64,000 nucleotides of DNA from Protonemura montana (taxonomy: Eukaryota; Arthropoda; Insecta; Plecoptera; Nemouridae), in NCBI GenBank assembly GCA_947568835.1, contig OX387608.1, positions 2,642,001-2,706,000 of the forward strand, given 5' to 3'. Each line of letters starts with the position of its first letter. The stretch's first letter is position 1. The notes beneath the pieces were generated by a model. The model made no database searches. It saw nothing but the letters and a program-made list of their open reading frames with translations, and had not been told where the DNA came from. Position numbers and translations under genes: made by a program. Below, piece after piece: positions 56,920-64,000 of the stretch.

Positions 56920-57170
56920 TATTGACCCTGATTATTTTATTTAGATGCATTTAGGAAGCTTGAACTAGGTAATTGTTATAATTTTATGTGGTTCTTTTGT
57001 TATCTGAAAATTTTCAGGACTGCTTTAACCCTTGAAGAAGTAACTAGTATATGTTACGAAACGTCGGGAAATTTAGTAGCCCTTTACTTAGCATTCAAAA
57101 CCCAGTTGAAATAGTTTTTCTTATAACTAGTGCCAAGGATAAATCAAGTGGACATGAGTCTAAAAGCCAT
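56920..57170 (+). mobile_element. Retroelement end with best hammerhead-like fold
   Basis: TATTGACCCTGATTATTTTA and one unexpanded module (TTTAGATGCATTTAGGAAGC) lead to 57029-57068: CCC, TTGAAGAA, GTAAC, 8-base loop, GTTAC, GAAAC, GTC, GGG. The end continues AGCATTCAAAACCCAGTTGA to GACATGAGTCTAAAA. The order stem I / CUGANGA-like / stem II / GAAA / GUC / stem I is that of a minimal hammerhead ribozyme of the kind known in Penelope-like elements; the first core base is U instead of C. Confidence 0.6.
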
Positions 57171-57336
57171 CATAATTAAAAGGCAGCTCACTGTACAAAG
57201 AGGCGCCTAAACGCATTACATTTCTTACCTAATTTCTTACACATTTCACTTCTGAGTTCACATTTTCGCCAAGTATTCGGTTCATAAACCAGCTTGGCCC
57301 CTGAGATCGTTCCCCGCTGAACTTTCAATCACAGAC

Positions 57337-57459
57337 ATGGCCAAGATTTCGGGGGGAACATTGTTGAAGTCCCTCATGAAGGTGTGCATTGTTGTCTTCA
57401 GATCGGCACGCGGCTCGATCTCCAATCTTTCCGCACGGGCTGGCAAGAAGTTTCAGTAG
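57337..57459 (+). CDS. Weak candidate small ORF or first exon
   Basis: ATG in strong context (GACATGGCC) opens 40 codons (MAKISGGTLLKSLMKVCIVV at its start) ending in TAG. Alternatively AAG/GTGTGC after codon 15 could be a donor, and GTTGTCTTCAG further on an acceptor in another frame. A basic, amphipathic peptide; no family recognised. Confidence 0.2.
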   Translation: MAKISGGTLLKSLMKVCIVVFRSARGSISNLSARAGKKFQ

Positions 57460-58286
57460 CATCGTGGGCATGCGCCGTTGGTTGGCAGGACAGAGCGCCC
57501 TCTGTGCGTCAATCTTTTACCGCGAGTTAATTGCACTTTCTTGGAAACTAGATGCGAAAAAAGTGCGTGTAAATTCGGTCTGGCCGTGTGTATAGCGTTA
57601 CTATCTGACTTTGCGATCGGGATTTGCTGTTTTTTTTTTTTTTTTTGTAGAGATTCTTTGAAATTAAGATGTAAGTTGTGAAGGATTGCTTCCTGAAATT
57701 TAAGAGGATTGCATCAGAGGCACAGCATTAGGAGAGGTTGCACATTGGGAGAGCTTTGAATTTAGTTAAAAACCTTGCGTTTGTCTTGCAAATAGAGACA
57801 TACTGAACACAGCAGCTGTTTTTTTGTCTAAGCATTTTTTTTCTAATTTTGATTCTAACGATTTTGGAAGTATTTTGTGAAGGATTTTGGCTCTTATGTA
57901 ATCCACGGCATACCCGATTGTTTTTTTTTTGTAAAATAGTCCAGCATGCACTGAAACAGCAAGACAATTTGACAAAACTGGCAGCGGACATTTTCTTTTA
58001 CAAACATCTAGCTCGCTATTTAGAAATATTTAATAATAACAATAAAATTAAATCAGTATTTTTATTCCACACTGTTTAAAAATTGTGCACGCCTTCAACT
58101 AATTTAATTTGCAAAGTTCTTTCTGAAAATCATCCACATTTAGGCGACCGACACCGAGACTCACACAATCGATATCAGAATACCTATGTCAAAATATAAA
58201 AAAATAAATAAATAAAAAAAAAATTCCACCTTGAATCGTAGACACAGATAGAAAACTTGCCTCCCAGTTTCCCGAAAAAAACCCAC
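57460..58286. other. Unassigned stretch
   Basis: T17-18 run near 57632; AT-rich. Read on the minus strand it would be the start of the intron after the candidate exon at 58287-58413. Confidence 0.4.
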
Positions 58287-58413
58287 CTTTTCGCTGATTT
58301 TCCACACGCACGTCTTGTCCCATTACGTGAACTTCGTCCCATGGATAAGTTGAGCTCAAGTCTTCTTCAAGAGCTACCTGCCGACCTGCTCGGATGACCC
58401 GTCTAACGCTCAT
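58287..58413 (-). CDS. Candidate first coding exon, alternative N-terminus
   Basis: On the minus strand an in-frame TGA lies just before the ATG at 58413. The frame then runs 42 codons (MSVRRVIRAGRQVALEEDLS at its start, then STYPWDEVHVMGQDVRVENQ) to CGAAAAG/GTGGGT, a strong donor, in phase 1. Beyond the donor the frame turns Gly/Phe-rich. Codon use is balanced and unlike the AT-rich surroundings. It shares phase and a Met-Ser start with 28254-28374, and both can join 24205-24306. No family is recognised. The predicted introns (about 34 kb and 4 kb) are long but normal for repeat-rich animals. Confidence 0.38.
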
Positions 58414-59314
58414 ACTTCACTAACTAGATTTAGGGGCCGCCTCTTGCCTCGAACAGAGTCGGGGATACCTTCCTACTGGAGTTCTTTTATAAATCATAAA
58501 AAGCTGTATCATTGTTCTTTTGTTGCCGGGTCGAGAGCCTCTCTTCATGGGACCCTTATTACGAGTAGGGAGGATATCCCGTTCCCACCAGAATGACATG
58601 AAATTGAGATCGGCTATGCTGTGCACTAGAACCCAATGTTGATCTCATCCCGGCTTTTGACTCCAGTTTCGCCGCTAAGCTGGAATGGCGAGGATTATCT
58701 CGATTATATAAATGCAATTTCTTATAGTTTGGCTACTTAACATTACGTGAACCTGCGCTACACACGGCCACTTGGGTTCACTGTTTTCTATTGAAACATC
58801 TCGGCATCAAATATATTTGTTTTCAATCAAGTTGGCCGTGTAACCACCAAGTGTCTTTCTCCACTTTTGACAATTTCCATCTGCGGTAATTAAATTACTG
58901 GTTCGCTTCCTCAAAGTTGGGCTCGAACCCAGCTCCTCGCCTCTCCGACAAGTTGACTCTCGCCTCTCGAAGTCGTTTGACAAGGCTACAAAGTAGAGAA
59001 TCTCGGTTTTTATGTCCAGATATTCAAGCATATTCCATTTCTGATTTTTAATATCCTTTTCACCGTCCTTTTTTTACCTGACAGCTACGAAAAAAAACGA
59101 GTTAAAACACCTAACCCACCCGAATCACTAATAACACACTCGGAATCCTTCAGCAAATCGAATCGTAGACCCCGAAACGTGTATTACACCAGAACGCACG
59201 ACCGGCTGTCTCATGATTTCACCACCCAGCACCCAACTCTAGATGCAACCTTCCCTAGAATCGTGATTTCAAAGATGCTTCACCCTTTTGGCTTTTGTTT
59301 TAAAAAGAGCGCGG
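58414..59314. other. Unassigned stretch
   Basis: Minus frames at 58420-58626 and 58807-59031 lack support. Nothing else seen. Confidence 0.4.
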
Positions 59315-59539
59315 CTATGTCGGGTCGCTCCTGCCACCTGTTCGCATGAAATGGGTCTGGCGGTCCGAGCTGCGACGTTGCCAGATGTCTTGGATTGGAG
59401 CATGCGTGATCATCATATGTGAGTTGGGATGCTTGTGTGGTAAAGGAGTGGCCTGTAACTCGGCGAGCTTTGAAACTTGTTTCCATTCAATCAATCTGTC
59501 TGCTTCTCCTATCTCTTGGTTACTCATGTAACTTATCAC
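59315..59539 (-). CDS. Weak candidate coding frame, two overlapping frames open
   Basis: On the minus strand a frame from an ATG near 59527 (MSNQEIGEADRLIEWKQVSK at its start) stays open to TAG at 59315 and has a codon pattern rich in purine-first, pyrimidine-third triplets. A second ATG frame on the same strand (59280-59486, 68 residues) is also open and polar. AACAG/GTGGCA near 59340 could be a donor. One of the two may be real; no family is recognised. Confidence 0.22.
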   Translation of the reverse strand: MISYMSNQEIGEADRLIEWKQVSKLAELQATPLPHKHPNSHMMITHAPIQDIWQRRSSDRQTHFMRTGGRSDPT

Positions 59540-59571
59540 AATCTTCTACAATTTGGTAAGAAAAAAATAAT

Positions 59572-60012
59572 TCTAAACTGTGTTTTGTCTGAATGCATCT
59601 AACCAACAACCACCTTGCCTAGGCTTCCTGGATGCATCTAACCAACAACCACCTTGCCCAGGCTTCCTGGATGCATCTAACCAACAACCACCTTGCCCAG
59701 GCTTCCTGGATGCATCTAACCAACAACCACCTTGCCTAGGCTTCCTGGATGCATCTAACCAACAACCACCTTGCCCAGGCTTCCTGGATGCATCTAACCA
59801 ACAACCACCTTGCCTAGGCTTCCTGGATGCATCTAACCAACAACCACCTTGCCTAGGCTTCCTGGATGCATCTAACCAACAACCACCTTGCCTAGGCTTC
59901 CTGGATGCATCTAACCAACAACCACCTTGTCTAGGCTTCCTGGATGCATCTAACCAACAACCACCTTGCCTAGGCTTCCTGGATGCATCTAAATAAAAAC
60001 CAGAGTCGATAA
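59572..60012 (-). mobile_element. Retroelement end with 39 bp array, fold deleted
   Basis: The left border AAACTGTGTTTTGTCTG matches the 26.2 kb copy, but then jumps straight to AATGCATCTAACCAAC, skipping about 110 bp that hold the hammerhead-like hairpin in the other copies. The right border AATAAAAACCAGAGTCGATA matches 27.03 kb. Confidence 0.7.
59593..59994 (-). repeat. 39 bp tandem array, about 10 copies
   Basis: Same unit as at 12.0 and 26.3 kb (CCTTGCCTAGGCTTCCTGGA, TGCATCTAACCAACAACCA). Variation is limited to GCCTAGG, GCCCAGG and GTCTAGG. Open frames on both strands (138 and 191 codons) are by-products of a stop-free unit with length divisible by 3. Confidence 0.95.
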
Positions 60013-60353
60013 ATAATAAATCGCAATGTCTCGATATATTTCGATTTCCTCGCATAGGCCGTTGATTCTTGACAATCACTACATCGGCAAATCGCAGACC
60101 TCTCACCCTGATCACCATTCCTAGTGTGTTGCGATGCCACACTTTCAATACCTCAATCTAAATCATTCAATCTCACAGCATCATGCCATCTATTAACAAT
60201 AATAACATCAACATCTTTGAATTAATTCCCTATTAATAAGGGCGTCACTGGTTTCAAAACACCATTTTAATTTCTAACCGAATTGATATCGCTTCACGCT
60301 CGTTCGAAATCAAATCGTTACTACACGGCAACGAGTCAGGATTGTTTATTACC
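60013..60353. other. Unassigned stretch
   Basis: AT-rich; possible upstream region of the candidate exon at 60354. No TATA-type motif stood out. Confidence 0.35.
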
Positions 60354-60436
60354 ATGGCGACCCGGTGTATGGAGTTGCGACCGCGAGGACTCAAATTTGG
60401 GAGATTTACGATTTTACGGCACGAATCGATTAGCGG
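60354..60436 (+). CDS. Candidate first coding exon, basic N-terminus
   Basis: ATG in a near-ideal context (TTACCATGGCG) opens 27 codons (MATRCMELRPRGLKFGRFTI at its start) and meets AGCGG/GTAAGG, a strong donor, in phase 2. Read through, the frame closes at once with TAA, so the donor defines the exon. The incoming phase of 62842-63048 is the same. No family is recognised. Confidence 0.33.
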
Positions 60437-60670
60437 GTAAGGACAAACGAAGTCTACACGTGAGCACTGCACACCTGAAACATGATTCGATCTCGTCCTA
60501 CCTTTTTCCCTCGTGTTTTTTTTCATCCCATTTCGATTCATGATTTCATACAGAATTATTCCTACACAGGCTGAACAAAATTGTCTTATTTAATATTTTA
60601 ACAACATTAAATTTCGTTGCTGGTGGTGTGTTTAAATTTTAGTATTTGTAGATAAGAAAGCAGTCGATGT
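60437..60670. other. Unassigned stretch
   Basis: AT-rich, no feature seen. Confidence 0.4.
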
Positions 60671-61491
60671 CAGCATCTCCATGGCTACCAAACGTTGAAT
60701 CTACCATTGAACCTCCTATGCTAGGCCATGATATACCCGTGGTAACACAAGATAGCAGAATTGAGAAGCTCTGTCAGGCGATCTCTGCATCTCCATGGCT
60801 ACCAAACGTTGAATCTACCATTGAACCTCCTATGCTAGGCCATGATATACCCGTGGTAACATAAGATAGCAGAATTGAGAAGCTCTGTCAGGCGATCTCA
60901 GCATCTCCATGGTTACCAAACGTTGAATCTACCATTGAACCTTCTATGCTAGACCATGATATACCTGTGGTAACATAAGATAGCAGAATTGAGAAGCTCT
61001 GTCAGGTGATCTCAGCATCTCCATGGCTACCAAACGTTGAATCTACCATTAAACCTCCTATGCTAGGCCATGATATACCCGTGGTAACATAAGATAGCAG
61101 AATTGAGAAGCTCTGTCAGGCGATCTCAGCATCTCCATGGCTACCAAACGTTGAATCTACCATTGAACCTCTTATGCTAGGCCATGATATACCCGTGGTA
61201 ACATAAGATAGCAGAATTGAGAAGCTCTGTCAGGCGATCTCAGCATCTCCATGGCTACCAAACGTTGAATCTACCATTGAACCTCCTATGCTAGGCCATG
61301 ATATACTCGTGGTAACATAAGATAGCAGAATTGAGAAGCTCTGTCAGGCGATCTCTGCATCTCCATGGCTACCAAACGTTGAATCTACCATTGAACCTCC
61401 TATGCTAGGCCATGATATACCCGTGGTAACATAAGATAGCAGAATTGAGAAGCTCTGTCAGGCGATCTCAGCATCTCCATGGCTACCAATG
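60671..61491. repeat. 114 bp tandem array, about 7.2 copies
   Basis: GCATCTCCATGGCTACCAAA, CCTCCTATGCTAGGCCATGA, ACCCGTGGTAACATAAGATA and GAGAAGCTCTGTCAGGCGAT recur every 114 bp (60674, 60788 and on). Unit-specific variants (TTAAACC, CTTATGC, ATACTCG) are private to single copies. Confidence 0.95.
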
Positions 61492-62841
61492 ATTTTATAT
61501 CCAACCATTGCAACGAAAAACGGTTTCTTCTTGTTAACATTTCAACAGGTCTAAAGAGGATTTGGATGATTGGCAAATGTTATAAAATCATGTTATGACA
61601 TGATTTAATAAATGTCATAAAACGTCACACAGGCAAGTAATGATCGAGTGTACGAAAGGTTTTATCTTCAAAATAAAACGCCTGACAAAGCGGTCGGCCA
61701 CTTTCGTCAATCATGCAACAGCAATCCGTCCCTCCCCGCCTGGCCGGTGTAATTCTGAATTAGCGGCCCTGGCTAGGCCATAAAAACGTCAAACCATCCA
61801 TCGGCCAGTGCTGCCGGCGCTCGGTGCGGCCAGAAGGTCAACGCTCGGCAGAAATCAAGTTCAATTCAAGCTTGCCCTTGCCGGGCCGTTGCGAAAACCT
61901 ATAGGTACTGCTTACTTACACGTGCTAGTTGACATTTCCAATTAAATCGACTGGCAAACAGGCCGATGCGCCCGAGAAATCGTGCTATTTCAATTAAAAA
62001 AAAAACAATCGCAGAGCACTCTCGCGCCATTATCGACTCTAAAGTTTCAAATATTCAAATATTCCGTAATTTTTCAAATCATATGGAATTCGTTTCGAGC
62101 AAGGTCACTGAGATCTCCGTTGTCGTGTAGGACTCAAGGCGGCGGTGGGGCCAACGTATGTATTCAATTTTGTTTTTCTTCGTAACAGATTACCACGCCA
62201 GCTTCTGTGTACTAGAGAGTGATCAATTAAAGGAATTATCCTACTCGCTGTAATTGTGCCAAGGTAATTATGTCACGCGATCAGCACGGTACACACACAC
62301 ACACACTCACTCGGGCATTTGTATTTTGTAAGGCATGCGAGGGATTAGAGTTTGGTTGTCCCAACATTCGCATGACCAGTACGTGTAGTTTTGCTGGTTC
62401 GTAGGCACATATTTTATGAGTTATTTGTTTACCCTTCGGGGCTAGCCAGTAACAGCTTCCTCTGCATGCATGTGGTTACTTTTGCAGAGCCTTACAAATG
62501 GCCATTTGATTGACATGGAATTGAAATTACTAAAGCCATCAAGTGGATGACAAACAAACAATCAAACGTGCAAACAAACAGCGTAAGTATTCACCGCTAA
62601 TGCTGAGCAAACAAATCAAACAAACCTCCATCAAATTGACTCGCGTTTCACAACGTGTATCTAAATCGCCTTACGTTTCGATCTAGTAAACGCTGTGGAA
62701 GGGTCCTACCGACATTTATCTTACTGGAATAACGTCAGAAATATCACGGGCATGGTTAGAGTCTCCTAATTTAACCAAAACACCTCGGCAGCCAGCCATT
62801 TCTAATCTTCCACCATCCCAACGCAAACTCCACGAAAAGAG
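61492..62841. other. Unassigned stretch, possibly intron
   Basis: Contains a short (AC)n run at about 62290. The frame of the exon at 62842 is already open from 62693, so the exon could begin earlier. No repeat family. Confidence 0.35.
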
Positions 62842-63048
62842 TTCACAAATCCCAGATCGGTCGCATGCGAGCTCGCGGCACGGAGAGCGTTCTGACAGCG
62901 CTGGCAACGTCGAGGACGCCGTTGTGGCCGCGTGGAAGGGGTACGCGAGATTGGTGGTACAAGGCCAGCGACTCGATAGTGTAGCCCATGTGAAACCACG
63001 GGACACCTTGGCCTTGAATAGGGAGACTTTGAAAGACATAGCAGCGAT
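62842..63048 (+). CDS. Candidate internal exon, unknown protein
   Basis: A stop-free plus frame (open from about 62693 but without a Met) encodes a polar segment and then a helical-looking, mixed-charge segment (AVVAAWKGYARLVVQGQRLD, followed by RDTLALNRETLKDIAAM). Codons in the second half are strongly purine-first/pyrimidine-third and GC-rich at position 3. TTCTAATC (branch-like) and pyrimidines precede an AG at 62840-62841; the donor is GCGAT/GTATGT. 207 bases, phase 2 to phase 2, matching the exon at 60354-60436. A start at 62693 or the AG at 62760 are alternatives. Minus frames here are also open, a known shadow effect in GC-rich exons. No family is recognised. Confidence 0.4.
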
Positions 63049-63247
63049 GTATGTGTGTGTGTGCTGGTATCCACGCACTCGCCGTGTCTTGGTGCGTGTT
63101 TGAAGTTGATTTACCTTTAGGTGCGTACCAATATGAGTGACTTCTTGGTAGGTATCGCTGGAAGATAGATGACATTTGCGATAAAACGTTTAAACTTGGA
63201 TTTATAATTGACAAGAAAATACCTCAACTTGGCGATCTGACACTATA

Positions 63248-63320
63248 GTTTGATTGATTTGTTGTGTATAACGACGAACTGTTTTGACAACTGGCCTTGC
63301 GGCACTGGCCTAACAGTTGG
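63248..63320 (-). mobile_element. 5S-SINE tail fragment
   Basis: TTGATTGATTTGTTGTGTAT, AACGACGAACTGTTTTGACA and GGCACTGGCCTAAC are the reverse of the SINE 3' tail. Nothing of the body remains. Confidence 0.7.
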
Positions 63321-63433
63321 ACTGTGCACGAAAATGACAAAACGATGAAAGTGATCGGAACGTACTCTGCCGTTACGATTTCAACTCAGAATATCCGATC
63401 GATTATGTAACAATTAAATTAAATCTGAAAATA

Positions 63434-63661
63434 CTAAAATGTACGCAATGATCTATCATCCTCGCCCATACCATCACCCATATCATCACCCTGACCAGCG
63501 TCGTCAGACAGGTTGCTTCGTGGACGTCCGAGGCGTCGGTGATGACCACCACCAAAGATTCCTCCAACGAATGCCTGCCAACACGACGGCTCTTGAAGAC
63601 GACGAAATAAGGAGCCTAAGCTTTGTCGATTCTCTGAATGGGCCTCGCTCAAACCATGCAT
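63434..63661 (-). CDS. Candidate terminal exon or small gene, both strands open
   Basis: On the minus strand 75 codons run to TAG, with a Gly/His/Arg stretch (FVGGIFGGGHHRRLGRPRSN) and a Gly/Asp/Met-rich tail (DDAGQGDDMGDGMGEDDRSL). TCTTTCTGTCTATCG and TTTGGTAATCACCGAG upstream could be an acceptor. The plus strand of the same DNA (63439-63711) is also open, with a His/Pro/Tyr-rich start. Codon pattern does not choose between them. No family is recognised. Confidence 0.25.
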   Translation of the reverse strand: MHGLSEAHSENRQSLGSLFRRLQEPSCWQAFVGGIFGGGHHRRLGRPRSNLSDDAGQGDDMGDGMGEDDRSLRTF

Positions 63662-64000
63662 TCTCGGTGATTACCAAACAACAAAACGATAGACAGAAAG
63701 ATTATTTTTGAATTTATAACCAAACGGGACAGAAACCAGAATGATTGTCGAAATGTCGACCTAATTGATGAGAAACCTGTGCTCTATGTACGTCCCCGTT
63801 TTGAAGTCGTCGCTTTTCTTAGCTCTAATGATCGTTACCCGAGTGACGTGGGTCTAGATTTGATTTCCTGTTGATGTCACCAGCTGGCTGTGAGAGGGAG
63901 GGGGGGGGGGGGGGGGGCGTTGCAAGGTCTATCTTCACTCTCTGCAAGAACCAAGCATCTGGTGACAAGAACGGGACACCTTGGTTTTCATCGCCACTGA
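63662..64000. other. Window end, unassigned, with poly(G)
   Basis: An uninterrupted G17-19 run lies at about 63900-63917. No gene supported. Confidence 0.4.

Noticed and set aside
59573-60148. 191-codon minus ORF made of a 13-residue repeat
   Set aside because: A 39 bp repeat is 13 codons long, so any stop-free unit gives this. The same unit lies inside a non-coding element end elsewhere.
1-64000. Search for an intact reverse transcriptase, transposase or integrase gene
   Set aside because: No frame shows catalytic motifs such as YxDD or DDE spacing; only the short fragment at 20.8 kb is suggestive.

Overview
The window looks like nuclear DNA of an invertebrate animal. Coding signal is sparse and split by plausible GT/AG splice sites, long stretches are AT-rich and featureless, there are many poly(G)/poly(C) runs, and a large share is tandem or interspersed repeat. 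I see no operons, bacterial genes, CRISPR arrays, viral genes or intact transposase or polymerase genes. The phylum is not settled. A 520 bp degenerate TTAGG-type array and scattered CCTAA words would suit an arthropod. A SINE with a 5S rRNA head and a tail ending in a CGTCGTTAAACACC motif would also suit a mollusc.

Layout. 0-9 kb: 5S-derived SINEs, 25/70 bp and 72 bp arrays, a tRNA-core foldback element, and one candidate coding ORF at 6.6 kb. 10-18 kb: a duplicated ATGGCGGC segment, a retroelement end carrying a 39 bp array, another SINE, and arrays of 92 and 41 bp. 18-24 kb: the most complete SINE, three foldback elements, a small reverse-transcriptase-like fragment and a good tRNA-Arg(ACG) gene. 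24-31 kb: candidate exons on both strands, the largest 39 bp array and an interleaved inverted repeat. 31-45 kb: almost all satellite arrays (10, 17, 53, 49, 118, 41 and 22 bp). 45-52 kb: C/G-rich low-complexity DNA and a possible two-exon plus-strand gene. 52-64 kb: the TTAGG-like array, more SINE, foldback and retroelement copies, a 114 bp array, and candidate exons on both strands.

How it fits together. The only confident gene is the tRNA. Candidate protein exons were picked by reading frame, codon pattern and splice-like borders; none is recognised by family. Three groups have compatible intron phases: a minus-strand set with two alternative first exons (58.4 and 28.4 kb) and a shared internal exon (24.3 kb); a plus-strand pair (60.4 and 62.9 kb); and a plus-strand pair (47.5 and 51.5 kb) ending before an AATAAA. 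The best-supported theme is that several local satellites are tandem expansions of pieces of interspersed elements: 5S heads inside SINEs, the 39 bp module inside a retroelement end that also carries a hammerhead-like fold, and a 53 bp array from the end of a third family.
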